64,000 nt of DNA from contig NZ_CP080647.1 in the NCBI RefSeq assembly GCF_019599145.1, positions 434,001 through 498,000 on the forward strand. The letters are read 5' to 3'. This stretch comes from Streptomyces akebiae. Its GTDB lineage: Bacteria > Actinomycetota > Actinomycetes > Streptomycetales > Streptomycetaceae. The notes under the pieces were generated by a model. That model saw only the letters and a list, made by a program, of their open reading frames with translations, had not been told where the DNA came from and ran no database searches. The position numbers and the translations under genes were made by a program. The stretch's first letter is position 1. The number at the start of each line of letters is the position of its first letter. Positions 32,685-41,936 of the stretch are shown one piece after another.

Positions 32685-34397
32685 GTGACCGACTCCTCAG
32701 CAACGTCCCGCCGGGGGTTCCTCCTCGGCACCGCCGCGCTCGCCCTCACCCCGCAGCTCGTCCGCCAGGACCCGGCCGCCGCCGCGGCCGAACTGCCCGG
32801 CTTCCCCTCCGACGTCGAGCTGTACAGGTCGGTGTACCGCAACTGGGACGGGGAGATCACCGCGTCCGGCCTGTGGGCGTGCGCGCCGGCCGACCCGGAG
32901 CAGGTGGTGGCGGTCGTCAACTGGGCCCGGCGGCAGGGCTGGACGGTCCGTGCGCGCGGCCTCTCCCACGGCTGGTCGCCCCTGACGATCACCCCCGGCA
33001 CCGCCGCCGACGCCCCGGTGCTGCTCGTCGACACGACCACGCACCTCACCGCCATGACGCTGGAGTCCACCGACCCGGCGGCCGTCCGGGTGGGCTCCGG
33101 CGCCTCACTGGAAGGACTGCTGACCTTCCTGGAGGGCCACGGTCTCGGAGTGACCGCCTGCCCCGCGCCCGGTGACCTCTCGATCGGCGGCGCCCTCGCC
33201 GTCGACGCGCACGGCACGGCGGTGCCCGCGGTCGGGGAGACCCGGCCGCCCGGTCACACGTACGGCTCGCTCAGCAATCTCGTCCTGTCGCTGACGGCGG
33301 TGGTGTGGGACGCCGACAGCGACGCGTACGTCCTGCGGACGTACGGGCGCGACGACGCGGACGGGGCCGCGCTGCTCACCCATGTCGGCCGGGCGCTGGT
33401 CACCGAGGTCGTGCTGCGCGTCGGGCCCAACGCCAGCCTGCGATGCCTGAGCCGGACCGACATCCCCGCCGGGGAGCTGTTCGCCGCACCCGGCACCGGC
33501 GGGCGTACCTTCGCGAGCTTCCTGGACGAGGCGGGGCGCCTGGAGGCGATCTGGTTCGCGTTCACCGAGTTCCCCTGGTTCAAGGTGTGGAGCGTCGAGC
33601 CGACCCGCCCGCTCACCTCACGGCACGTGACCTCGCCCTACAACTACCCCTTCTCGGACAACGTGCCGACCGTCGTCGCCGACCTCGTCGGGCGGATGGT
33701 GTCCGACGGCGCCTGGTATCTCGCGCCGGTGCTGGGCAAGGCCCAGCTGACCACGGCCTCGCTGGGGCTGACGACCACGTTCTCGGCGGACATCTGGGGC
33801 CCGTCCAAGAACACGCTGCTCTATCTGAAGCCGACGACACTGCGGGTCACGGCCAACGGGTACGCGGTGCTCACCTCACGGGACCAGGTGCAGCGTGTGG
33901 TCTCCGAGTTCGCGACGTTCTACCGGGAGCGGCTCGCCGCGTACGCGGCCCGGGGGCGGTTCCCCGTCAACGGGTCGGTGGAGATCCGGGTGACCGGCCT
34001 CGACGACCCGGCGGACGTCGGGGTGGCCGGGGCGCGTGCCCCCCTGCTGTCGGCACTGCGGCCCCGCGCCGACCGGCCCGAGTGGGACACCGCCGTGTGG
34101 CTGGACGTGCTGACGCTGCCGGGGACGCCGGACGCCGAGGCGTTCTTCCGGGAGCTGGAGCGTTTCCTGCTCGCCACCTACGACGGCGGCCACGCCCTCA
34201 CCCGGGTCGAGTGGTCCAAGGGCTGGGGCTACACGGACGAGGCGGCCTGGAGCGACGAGGAGGTGCTCGGCACCGCCGTACCGAAGTCCTTCGACGACGG
34301 CGCGGGGCCGGGCTGGGCCGGCGCGAGAGAGGTCCTGGACCGCCTCGACCCGCACCGGGTCTACGGGAACGCCTTCCTCGATCGACTGTTCCCCTAA
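32685..34397 (+). CDS. Exported FAD-linked oxidase, cholesterol-oxidase type II-like
   Basis: 570 residues from GTG 32685. A Tat signal (TSRRGFLLGTAALALTPQL) implies folded export. The N-terminal FAD domain is of the VAO/PCMH type: TVRARGLSHGWSPL, VRVGSGASLEGLLTFLEGHGLGV and GDLSIGGALAVDAHGTA, where the His of VDAHGT is a plausible flavin-attachment residue. The remainder resembles the substrate-binding domain of the covalent-FAD (type II) cholesterol oxidases, with W-FAFTEFPWFKVWSVEPT and the terminal RVYGNAFLDRLFP. It would oxidise a sterol or other secondary alcohol with O2. A terminator-like stem-loop follows. Confidence 0.8.
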   Translation: MTDSSATSRRGFLLGTAALALTPQLVRQDPAAAAAELPGFPSDVELYRSVYRNWDGEITASGLWACAPADPEQVVAVVNWARRQGWTVRARGLSHGWSPLTITPGTAADAPVLLVDTTTHLTAMTLESTDPAAVRVGSGASLEGLLTFLEGHGLGVTACPAPGDLSIGGALAVDAHGTAVPAVGETRPPGHTYGSLSNLVLSLTAVVWDADSDAYVLRTYGRDDADGAALLTHVGRALVTEVVLRVGPNASLRCLSRTDIPAGELFAAPGTGGRTFASFLDEAGRLEAIWFAFTEFPWFKVWSVEPTRPLTSRHVTSPYNYPFSDNVPTVVADLVGRMVSDGAWYLAPVLGKAQLTTASLGLTTTFSADIWGPSKNTLLYLKPTTLRVTANGYAVLTSRDQVQRVVSEFATFYRERLAAYAARGRFPVNGSVEIRVTGLDDPADVGVAGARAPLLSALRPRADRPEWDTAVWLDVLTLPGTPDAEAFFRELERFLLATYDGGHALTRVEWSKGWGYTDEAAWSDEEVLGTAVPKSFDDGAGPGWAGAREVLDRLDPHRVYGNAFLDRLFP

Positions 34398-34409
34398 GCA
34401 CATACGGCG

Positions 34410-34446
34410 GCCGGCCGGAGGCACCGTGTCCCGCTCTCCGGCCGGC
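34410..34446. terminator. Bidirectional stem-loop terminator
   Basis: Perfect 11-bp inverted repeat GCCGGCCGGAG with its complement and a 15-base loop, between two convergent genes. Confidence 0.7.
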
Positions 34447-34464
34447 TCGGCCCCCTGGCGTGCC

Positions 34465-35292
34465 TCACACCTTGCGCCAGCGCGCCATGGCGAACGAGAA
34501 CAGCCCGAACAGCACCAGCCCGACCGCGACACAGGCCAGGAGCACCGGGCCCGCGGGGGTGTCGGCGAAGGAGCGGAGGGTGTCGTCGAGGCCCTTGGCC
34601 TTGTCGGGTTCGTACGCGATCGCGGCGCGGACGGCGAAGACACCGACCGCGGCGAACAGCAGGCCCCGGGCGACGCCGCCGCCCACCCCGGTGATGTCGA
34701 CGAGGCGGCGGGTCCGCCGTGACATCTCGCCGAGCCTGAGGTGCTTGTGGTACGAGCGCATCGCGGCCCGTACGCCGATCCATCCGCCCGCGGCGATCAC
34801 ACCGACGCCCGCCGCGCCCACGAGCCACTGGCCGCCGGGGAGTTCGAGCGCGCGGGCCGTCACGTCCCGGGACTGCTCGTCGCTGGAACCACCGCCGCCT
34901 CCCCCGCTGCTCCCGCCCGCCGCGAAGTTCAGCACCGAGTAGGCGACGAAGGCGTAGAAGACGAAGCGCGCGGCGGACGCGAGCCGCTTGGTCCACTTGC
35001 GGCCGTCGGGGCCCGCCGCCCCGAACACGGCCTCCGACAGCCGCCACAGCGCCATGCCCACCAGGCCGATGCCCAGGGCCCACAGCATCACGGAACCCAG
35101 CGGCTTCTCGGAGATCTCCTCCAGGGCGCCCTGCCGGTCGGCCTGCTCCGAGCTCCCGCCGAAGGCGATCTGCAGGGCCAGCGCCCCGACCAGCAGATAG
35201 ATGACGCCCCGCGCGGTCAGTCCGGCGCGGGCCGCGCCCTCGGTCACCGAACCCCGTGCCGCGCGCCCGGCGCCCACCCCCAGAGTCGTCAT
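34465..35292 (-). CDS. DUF1206 six-helix membrane protein
   Basis: 275 residues built of three repeats of about 80-90 residues, each with two membrane helices: ARAGLTARGVIYLLVGALALQIAFG..LGIGLVGMALWRLSEAVFG; SAARFVFYAFVAYSVLNFA..VIAAGGWIGVRAAMRSY; and GGVARGLLFAAVGVFAVRAAIA..CVAVGLVLFGLFSFAMARWRKV. The A-R-x-x-Y/F pattern opening each repeat is characteristic of DUF1206. A poly-Gly/Ser linker (GGSSGGGGGGSS) follows helix 3. Function unknown. The start codon overlaps the stop of the upstream 129-aa gene by one base (TGATG), so both are co-translated. Confidence 0.85.
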   Translation of the reverse strand: MTTLGVGAGRAARGSVTEGAARAGLTARGVIYLLVGALALQIAFGGSSEQADRQGALEEISEKPLGSVMLWALGIGLVGMALWRLSEAVFGAAGPDGRKWTKRLASAARFVFYAFVAYSVLNFAAGGSSGGGGGGSSDEQSRDVTARALELPGGQWLVGAAGVGVIAAGGWIGVRAAMRSYHKHLRLGEMSRRTRRLVDITGVGGGVARGLLFAAVGVFAVRAAIAYEPDKAKGLDDTLRSFADTPAGPVLLACVAVGLVLFGLFSFAMARWRKV

Positions 35293-35681
35293 CAGCCGCG
35301 CCCCTCCCGTCCCTCGACCCGCAACTGGAGCTGGACCTCCTGGTCACCGGCTTCCACGCCGACCTGACGCACGGCGTACTCCTCCTCCAGGGCGGATCGC
35401 AGCAGCCGTACGGCCGGCGGACTGCCCTGGACCTCGACCGTCACGGGCGCGGTCGGCGGCTCGGGGTGCCGGCCCGCGCCGGTGGAGACGGCGGCGGCGG
35501 TGTCGTACATGCCGGTCCACATCGTGGGCCGGTCGGTGCCGGTCTCGTGCGGCGGGTCGTCGGGGCGCCGGTCCGACTCGAAGTGGGCACGCAGGCAGGC
35601 GAAGACACGTTCGGCGTCCTGGGCGGAGCAGTCGCAGAGCACGACCTCCACCTGGGACACGGGCAGACTGGGCAGGGTCAC
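35292..35681 (-). CDS. Small cytoplasmic protein coupled to the DUF1206 gene
   Basis: 129 residues from GTG 35681 with GGGAGAAGG upstream. It looks like two similar beta-alpha-beta halves: VSQVEVVLCDCSAQDAERVFACLRAHFE and VTVEVQGSPPAVRLLRSALEEEYAVRQVG, separated by a Pro/Thr-rich linker, which suggests an internal duplication of a ferredoxin-like fold. A C-D-C motif lies at residues 13-15. I know no named family. It is coupled to DUF1206 by a one-base overlap, so it may bind or regulate that membrane protein. Confidence 0.6.
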   Translation of the reverse strand: MTLPSLPVSQVEVVLCDCSAQDAERVFACLRAHFESDRRPDDPPHETGTDRPTMWTGMYDTAAAVSTGAGRHPEPPTAPVTVEVQGSPPAVRLLRSALEEEYAVRQVGVEAGDQEVQLQLRVEGREGRG

Positions 35682-35798
35682 GAGCCTTCTCCCTCGGATG
35701 AACGACAGGGTGCGGGTACCCCGGGTACCCCCATGGTGTGCCCGAAACAGGGTTCTCGCAGGTCGCGGGATCCGCCCGGGCCCGCGCGGGCCGTGGGC

Positions 35799-35804
35799 TA
35801 TGTT
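35799..35804 (+). promoter_or_regulatory. -10 element (TATGTT) for the RpiR-type gene
   Basis: TATGTT lies 33 bases before the GTG chosen for the regulator gene, leaving room for a leader that contains the GAAGGAGG ribosome binding site. No clear -35. Just upstream, at 35713-35730, CGGGTACCC occurs twice in tandem. Confidence 0.35.
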
Positions 35805-35836
35805 GAGTGCTCGTGGGAGACGAAGGAGGCGCGCGG

Positions 35837-36760
35837 GTGCCATCGCCGCAGCAGGCACGTGCGCAGGCATCAGCGATCACGTCGGGGCGGACCGCCCCGG
35901 AGACCGAGCAGTCGCCCACGTCCCGGCTCAGGGAACTGTTCGACGGCCCCCGGCTCTCCCCGGGGCAGCGGCGGATCGCCCAGTATCTGATCGAGCACAT
36001 CACCGAGGCCGCGTTCCTGTCGATCACGGACCTCGCGGAACGGGTCGGCGTGAGCCAGCCCTCGGTGACCCGGTTCGCGGCGGCCGTCGGCTTCAGCGGC
36101 TACCCCGCGCTGCGGGAGCGGCTCCAGGCCATCGCGCTGGCCACCCTCGGCAGCGCCCCGGGCATCTCCGCGGCGGACCGCAGCAACGAGCTGCAGGCCG
36201 CGGTGGACGCGGAGATCGAGAACCTGGAGAACCTGCGGCGGGACTTCGCCGACCCCGACCAGGTGATCGAGATCGGACGCGCCCTGTCCCGCTCGGCCCC
36301 GCTGACCGTCCTCGGCCTCAGGATCTCCGGCGCGCTCGCCGAGTACTTCGCGTACGCCGCCCGCCGTATCCACCCCGACGTCCGGCTGGTGACGAAGGGC
36401 GGCACGGTCGCCTACGACGCGCTGCTGCAGTCCCGTGAGGCGGGCGGCACCTGGGTTCTGGCGTTCTCCATGCCCCGGCACGCGCAGGAGACCCTGACCG
36501 CGCTGCGGGTCGCCCACGGTGCCGGGCTCAAGGTGGCCCTCGTGACCGATCTGGCACTCGGGCCGCTCGCGGACGAGGCGGACGCCGTCTTCGCCACCGG
36601 CACCGGCTCACGCCTGGTCTTCGACTCCTACGCGGCGCCCGTGATGATGTCCTCCGCCCTGCTCCAGGCCATGACCGACGCCGACCCCGAGCGCACCCAG
36701 GCCCGCCTGGAGGCGTACGAGCAGGTCTCGGAGCAGCACCAGTTCTTCTTGCGGGACTGA
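35837..36760 (+). CDS. MurR/RpiR-family transcriptional regulator
   Basis: 307 residues from GTG 35837, preceded by GAAGGAGG at the right distance; a GTG at 35807 is the alternative. The N-terminal HTH_6 domain (RLSPGQRRIAQYLIEHITEAAFLSITDLAERVGVSQPSVTRFAAAVGFSGY) binds DNA. The SIS domain, from about residue 125 (RALSRSAPLTVLGLRISGALAEYFAYAARRI, WVLAFSMPRHAQETLTALRVA), binds a phosphosugar or related effector. No sugar gene is adjacent. The AT-rich palindrome 54 bases downstream resembles operators of this family. Confidence 0.88.
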   Translation: MPSPQQARAQASAITSGRTAPETEQSPTSRLRELFDGPRLSPGQRRIAQYLIEHITEAAFLSITDLAERVGVSQPSVTRFAAAVGFSGYPALRERLQAIALATLGSAPGISAADRSNELQAAVDAEIENLENLRRDFADPDQVIEIGRALSRSAPLTVLGLRISGALAEYFAYAARRIHPDVRLVTKGGTVAYDALLQSREAGGTWVLAFSMPRHAQETLTALRVAHGAGLKVALVTDLALGPLADEADAVFATGTGSRLVFDSYAAPVMMSSALLQAMTDADPERTQARLEAYEQVSEQHQFFLRD

Positions 36761-36813
36761 TCCCGTTCGCCCCCATCTGATCGGGACAGCACGGGATTAT
36801 TCACATCTTTCCC

Positions 36814-36833
36814 GGCATGAATTTTTTCATGCC
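36814..36833. promoter_or_regulatory. AT-rich palindrome GGCATGAA-TTTT-TTCATGCC
   Basis: A perfect 8-bp inverted repeat with a T4 centre in the gap between the RpiR gene and the next gene. The core TGAATTTTTTCA resembles operators I associate with MurR/RpiR regulators, so it may be an autoregulatory or target site; as RNA it could also be a weak hairpin. Confidence 0.45.
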
Positions 36834-36834
36834 C

Positions 36835-36863
36835 TTGCAAACTCATGGGTATATATAAATACT
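36835..36863 (+). promoter_or_regulatory. AT-rich promoter: TTGCAA, 17 bases, AATACT
   Basis: TTGCAA (36835-36840) and AATACT (36858-36863) are 17 bases apart, and the run TATATATAAATA lies between and across the -10. Such an AT-rich island is unusual in this genome. It lies immediately downstream of the palindrome at 36814-36833 and would drive the gene at 37039 with a leader of about 170 bases. Confidence 0.45.
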
Positions 36864-37038
36864 GCTCCCGGATCGTGGCCCGGGGGAATCCGGGTCACGT
36901 CGTCCACCCGGGTCCGTCCGCTCCTACCCGCCACGGCGCCCCGGGTGAGGCGGCCCCGGCCATCCCCTATGCCGGGGCCGCCCAGACTCCACCACCCGCT
37001 GCACCCAATGGCGTCGATGCAAGACCGGAGCGTTGAAC

Positions 37039-37422
37039 ATGGCCCTCACCTCCTCGCCCCTCCGCACGGACTGGCCGTGTCAGGTCAAGACACCCGGCAG
37101 TTACGACTGGGAGAGGTCCGCGGCCAAGTGGCTGCGCGAGCTGGTGCCGGCCCGTTACGGCTCCTACCCGGCGATGATGCGCCACCCCGTGCTGCTCGCC
37201 CGCCACGCGCAGATCCAGGTCCAGCACGAGATCCGGGTCGCCCGCACCGCCCTGCAGACCGCCCGCTCCGAGCTGCCCAGCCTCGGGATGTCCGAGTCGG
37301 TCATCGAGCACACCATCAAGATGTACGCCGCCGAGGTCATGCAGCTGAACCACATGGCCCGCTCCATCCGGGCCGTCAGTCAGGCGCTCGTCGACCACAA
37401 TCTGGCCCGCGCCGCACACTGA
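37039..37422 (+). CDS. Conserved hypothetical protein, 127 aa, helical
   Basis: The product starts MALTSSPLRTDWPCQVKTPGSYDWERSAAKWLRELVPARYG and continues with long amphipathic helices (LLARHAQIQVQHEIRVARTALQTARSEL, ESVIEHTIKMYAAEVMQLNHMARSIRAVSQALVDH). There is no signal or membrane segment. I recall closely similar small proteins in many Streptomyces genomes but know no function. Upstream is the AT-rich promoter with a candidate RpiR operator, so expression is likely regulated. Confidence 0.72.
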   Translation: MALTSSPLRTDWPCQVKTPGSYDWERSAAKWLRELVPARYGSYPAMMRHPVLLARHAQIQVQHEIRVARTALQTARSELPSLGMSESVIEHTIKMYAAEVMQLNHMARSIRAVSQALVDHNLARAAH

Positions 37423-37530
37423 CCCGTCCCCGCCCCCGCGCGCCGCGGTACACGGCGCCGCCGAGGGGAAGACGATGGACAGGCACCGGCCGGGCGGACC
37501 GCCCGGCCGGCCGACGAAGGGGCGGGACCG

Positions 37531-37848
37531 ATGGATTCCTGGACGTGGGTGATCGTCGCGGTCGCGGTGGTCGCGGCCACGCTTCTCGGAGCGGCCGTCT
37601 GGCTGCTCCTCCGGCTCGTCCGCACCCGGCGCGAGCTACGCCGGGCCGGACTGCCCACCGGCCCGAAGTGGGTCTTCTGGGGTGCCGTCCTCTATCTCGT
37701 CCTGCCGACCGACCTGGTGCCTGACCCGGTCTACCTGGACGACATCGGGGTCCTCCTGCTGGCGATCAGGTCCATGCGCTCCGGCCGCCAGGACACCTTG
37801 GCCGCCATGGAGCGGCAGGAGGGCACGGGAACCGCCCTGCGGGGATGA
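37531..37848 (+). CDS. YkvA/DUF1232-family membrane protein
   Basis: 105 residues: an N-terminal membrane helix (WVIVAVAVVAATLLGAAVWLLLRLV), a basic segment RTRRELRRAGLPTGPKW, then the DUF1232 core VFWGAVLYLVLPTDLVPDPVYLDDIGVLLLAIRSM with the diagnostic Y-L-x-x-P-x-D-L-x-P-D. The function of the family is not established. ATG at 37531 has GGGGCGGGA upstream. Confidence 0.85.
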   Translation: MDSWTWVIVAVAVVAATLLGAAVWLLLRLVRTRRELRRAGLPTGPKWVFWGAVLYLVLPTDLVPDPVYLDDIGVLLLAIRSMRSGRQDTLAAMERQEGTGTALRG

Positions 37849-37888
37849 GACGTTGTCGGGCTGACGGTCACTGCGACGGACGGCGCCG

Positions 37889-39265
37889 ATGAACGAACTG
37901 GTACCCGGGGGCAACGCCCCGCTGCCGAGCGGCACCCTGACGATCAGGGTGCCGGGCCCCTTCGACGTCTCCGCCCTCATCACCGACGACAGCGGCAGGG
38001 TCCGCGGCGACGCGGACTTCGTCTTCTACAACCAGCCGACGGCCCCGGGCGCCCGTCTGACCGGCGACACGCTGACGGTGGACCCAGCGGGCCTGCGCGC
38101 CGGCGCCACCCGTCTCACCCTTGCGATCAGCCCGGCGGACCCCGACACACCGTTGGGCCACCTGCCCGCCCCGACCCTGCTCGTCACAACGGCCGACGGC
38201 CGCCCGATCGCCCGCTTCACCCCGCCGAGGCCCACCCGCGAGTCCGTACTGCTGTTGGCGGAGCTGTACCGCAAGGGGCAGGGCTGGAAGGTGCGGGCCC
38301 TGGGACAGGGGTACGCGGACGGCTTGGCGGGGGTGGCGCGGGACTTCGGCGTGGACGTGCAGGAGGAGGAGACGCCCGCACGAGCGCCGCTTCAGGGGCG
38401 CGGAGCGGTGACACACGCCGCTCCGCCGCGCGGGCGCGACAAACCCCCGTCGGCCGGTGCCGTGCGCACCACCATCCCACCCGCCGCCGTCCCGGACGAC
38501 TTCCTCGCCGTGGTCAACTCCACCAGGGCCGGCGCGGGTTCCCCTCCGGTCGCCCTGAGCCCTCGGCTCACCACCGCGGCCCAGGCCCACGCCCACGCGA
38601 TGGCCGCGCAGGGACGACTCGCCGCGGAAGGCGGGGACGGCGTCTCCGTGCACCAACGCGTCACCTCCACCGGCTACGCCTACCTCGCCATCGGTGAACA
38701 CCTGGTCTCCGGTCCCCGCACCCCCGCCGAGTTCATGGACCACTGCCTCTCCGACCGGCGGGCCAGGCAGACCCTCTGCGCACCCGCCTGCACCGAGGCG
38801 GGCCTCGCTCACGCCACCGACCCGCGCTCGGGAACCGTCTACTGGACGGCACTCTGGGCCCAGCCCTTCTCCCCGGCCGGCCTCCACCGGACCGCCACCG
38901 AAGTCATCGCCCTCACCAACGCCGAGCGAGCCGGGGCCGGCCTCCCGCCGCTCTCCCCCGACCCTCATCTCACCGACGCCGCCCAGGCGCACAGCGCCGA
39001 CATGGTGGCCCGGGCCTTCTACTCCCACACCTCCCCCGACGGCCGCGAACCCTGGCACCGCGCGGCGGCGGCCGGTTCCACCCGCCGTTCCATCGGGGAG
39101 AACATCGCGTGCGGCCAGCGCTCCGCCGCGGAGGTGGTGCGCGGCTGGATGAACAGCCCCGGCCACCGGGCCAACATCCTCAAACCCGGCTTCACCCATA
39201 TAGGTATCGGCTTCGCCGGGGGCGGCGCGGCCGGCACCTACTGGACCCAGCTCTTCGGCGGATGA
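37889..39265 (+). CDS. TerD-CAP-CAP fusion protein
   Basis: 458 residues with three domains. Residues 1-160 are a TerD/tellurite-resistance-type domain: MNELVPGGNAPLPSG, VSALITDDSGRVRGDADFVFYNQP with the Asp-rich Ca2+ site, then FTPPRPTRESVLLLAELYRKGQGWKVRALGQG. After a Pro/Arg linker comes a first CAP/SCP domain (about 205-330; partly degenerate but with IGEH). A second, canonical CAP domain follows (AFYSHTSPDGREPWHRA, IGENIACG, VVRGWMNSPGHRANIL, HIGIGF). CAP domains are normally secreted, yet there is no signal peptide. Probably a stress- or envelope-related protein of unknown activity. Confidence 0.85.
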   Translation: MNELVPGGNAPLPSGTLTIRVPGPFDVSALITDDSGRVRGDADFVFYNQPTAPGARLTGDTLTVDPAGLRAGATRLTLAISPADPDTPLGHLPAPTLLVTTADGRPIARFTPPRPTRESVLLLAELYRKGQGWKVRALGQGYADGLAGVARDFGVDVQEEETPARAPLQGRGAVTHAAPPRGRDKPPSAGAVRTTIPPAAVPDDFLAVVNSTRAGAGSPPVALSPRLTTAAQAHAHAMAAQGRLAAEGGDGVSVHQRVTSTGYAYLAIGEHLVSGPRTPAEFMDHCLSDRRARQTLCAPACTEAGLAHATDPRSGTVYWTALWAQPFSPAGLHRTATEVIALTNAERAGAGLPPLSPDPHLTDAAQAHSADMVARAFYSHTSPDGREPWHRAAAAGSTRRSIGENIACGQRSAAEVVRGWMNSPGHRANILKPGFTHIGIGFAGGGAAGTYWTQLFGG

Positions 39266-39276
39266 AACCGATCTCC

Positions 39277-39300
39277 CCGACTCTCCCTCTTTCGAGTCGG
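39277..39300 (+). terminator. Stem-loop after the TerD-CAP gene
   Basis: CCGACTC with its complement GAGTCGG around a 10-base pyrimidine-rich loop, 12 bases after the stop codon. Confidence 0.5.
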
Positions 39301-39325
39301 GCAACTCACCCCCGCACCTCGCTAC

Positions 39326-39354
39326 TTGACTCTCCGTTACCACTCGACTCCAAT
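39326..39354 (+). promoter_or_regulatory. Sigma70-type promoter: TTGACT, 17 bases, TCCAAT
   Basis: TTGACT matches the -35 consensus at five of six positions and the -10 at four of six, with ideal 17-base spacing. It lies 41 bases upstream of the serine hydrolase ATG, which is preceded by AGGAGA. Confidence 0.6.
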
Positions 39355-39379
39355 GCACCCTGTCGATGACGGCGGGTGA

Positions 39380-40513
<1,134 letters not shown>

Positions 40514-40589
40514 CTCGGCCCGGCCGGCCCCGGTGGCGGCCCGGTCGCCGGTGCGGCGGCCGGTCCGGCGCCGGGCCGGGTGGTTGCGG

Positions 40590-41057
40590 TGCCCGTATGT
40601 CCAGTCGCCGGGGTTTGTCCCCGTGGAGGGTGACCGGCTCGCCGTGGTGGCGGATCGTCAGGGAGTCGCCGGAGAGCAGTACGTAGGTTGCGTGGCGGGG
40701 TTCGGTCTCGACGCGCAGACACGTGTCGAGCATCCCCACCTGGAAGGCGAGGGGCCGTCGCGGGTGTTGTGCTCCAGACCGGCCAGATCCATCAGCGCCG
40801 ACTCGGTCAGGTGGTCGCCTGGAGGACGTGGAACAGCGCGAACCGTACGGCCTGCTGGATCTCCGCGTCGCCGTCGACCTCGACGTCGGCGCGGGCCCAG
40901 AAGTCGTCGAGGCAGGACCGCTGTTCGTCGACGAGGCCGGGCCGGCCGCCGTACGTGGCGGCGGAGAGGGCGGCGTCCACCTGGTCGCCGACCGCGGGCA
41001 GTGAACAGGTGCCGGACCAGCCGTAGGCGACCGTCCGCTCACGGGTGAGAACCGCTC
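40590..41057 (-). pseudogene. Broken remnant of a GH65 (maltose/kojibiose-type) phosphorylase
   Basis: Three pieces of one GH65 protein lie in order on the minus strand, in different frames. Piece 1 (about 41057-40810) reads RTVAYGWSGTCSLPAVGDQV, then GLVDEQRSCLDDFWARADVE and IQQAVRFALFHVLQAT, the linker helix and catalytic-domain start. It hits a stop at 40807. Piece 2 (about 40815-40755) reads HLTESALMDLAGLEHNTRDG, a late catalytic-domain motif. Piece 3 (about 40755-40590) reads LRVETEPRHATYVLLSGDSL and TIRHHGEPVTLHGDKPR, the C-terminal beta domain. The 5' quarter and most of the catalytic barrel are missing, so two internal deletions and a truncation are needed. No activity is possible. 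Confidence 0.75.
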
Positions 41058-41936
41058 TCACCGTCGGCTGACGCTGTCGCCCGCGTGGGCGCGGCCGAGA
41101 GCGTGGAGGTGTTCGAGGGCATCCAGGACGACGGTCCGGTCGTACCAGGCCAGCCACTCGCCCGTCTCCGCGGCGGCGACGGCCAGCGCCTTGAGCTGAG
41201 CACGCGTCAACCCCTTCAGCGGTCGCTCGAAATGGGCGGAGACCATGCCCACGCACAGCCCGGAGGCGCTGATGAGCGGCACGCTGTGGCAGGCGCGGCT
41301 GCCCGCGTGCAGAATCGCGGAGCGGGCGTCCTCGGTGAACACCGCGTCCGTCGCCACGTCCTGGACGGTCACCTGGGCGACGTCCCGTGCGGCCTTGGCG
41401 CAGGAGGTGCCGTCGTCCCCGACGTACGCGAAGAAGTCGACGAAGTCGCGTGTGAGTCCGGTGTGCCGTTCGATGCGCAGTCCGCCCTCGGTGCGGTCCG
41501 CGATCTGGACGTTGCCCATGTCGGTGCCGACGACGGCGAGGGTCTGGCTGAGGACGGCGGCCAGGACCTCGCTCCGGTTGCCGCGTCGGACGCCACGGTC
41601 GCGTGCCTCCGTGAAGCTCAGGGCCGGCTCGGCGTGCCGGGCCCGGCCGGGAAACCAGAGCCCGCCGCGGTCACTCGGACGCGGCGCGGTCACGGCCGCC
41701 TCCACGAGGGTGCGCAGCTTGACGTTGTACTGCTGGGAAGCACGCTGGAGCAGCGCGAACGCGGTCTCGGCGTCCGGCAGGGCGTAGCGTTCCCGCAGCA
41801 TGCCCTGGGCCTGGGCGACCAGGAGCCGGCCCTCCGTCCGGGTGCGCAGCTGCCGTACCTCCGCGCGCAGCCGCAGCAGTTCCTCCCGCACCTCCTCGTC
41901 GTCCCCGTGAGGCTCCGACCAGGGTCCTGCACGCAT
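41058..41936 (-). CDS. ANTAR-GAF regulatory protein
   Basis: 292 residues from ATG 41936, which has GGAAGG five bases upstream. The N-terminal part (about 15-80) is an ANTAR domain: LLRLRAEVRQLRTRTEGRLLVAQAQGMLRERYALPDAETAFALLQRASQQYN, the helical RNA-binding fold that antiterminates transcripts. A GAF domain follows (about 115-270: SEVLAAVLSQTLAVVGTDMGNVQIAD, DFVDFFAYVGDDGTSCAKAARD, SAILHAGSRACHSVPLISASGLCVGMVSAHF). ANTAR before GAF is the reverse of the common order. It probably senses a small ligand and controls a distant transcript. The GH65 remnant lies directly downstream. Confidence 0.85.
   Translation of the reverse strand: MRAGPWSEPHGDDEEVREELLRLRAEVRQLRTRTEGRLLVAQAQGMLRERYALPDAETAFALLQRASQQYNVKLRTLVEAAVTAPRPSDRGGLWFPGRARHAEPALSFTEARDRGVRRGNRSEVLAAVLSQTLAVVGTDMGNVQIADRTEGGLRIERHTGLTRDFVDFFAYVGDDGTSCAKAARDVAQVTVQDVATDAVFTEDARSAILHAGSRACHSVPLISASGLCVGMVSAHFERPLKGLTRAQLKALAVAAAETGEWLAWYDRTVVLDALEHLHALGRAHAGDSVSRR

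Noticed and set aside
35713..35730. CGGGTACCC tandem as a regulator operator
   Set aside because: It resembles the repeat element seen at 58212-58259 more than an operator, and does not overlap a clear promoter.
40723..41004. Short plus-strand frame over the GH65 remnant
   Set aside because: Antisense to recognisable GH65 fragments; no motif or ribosome binding site.
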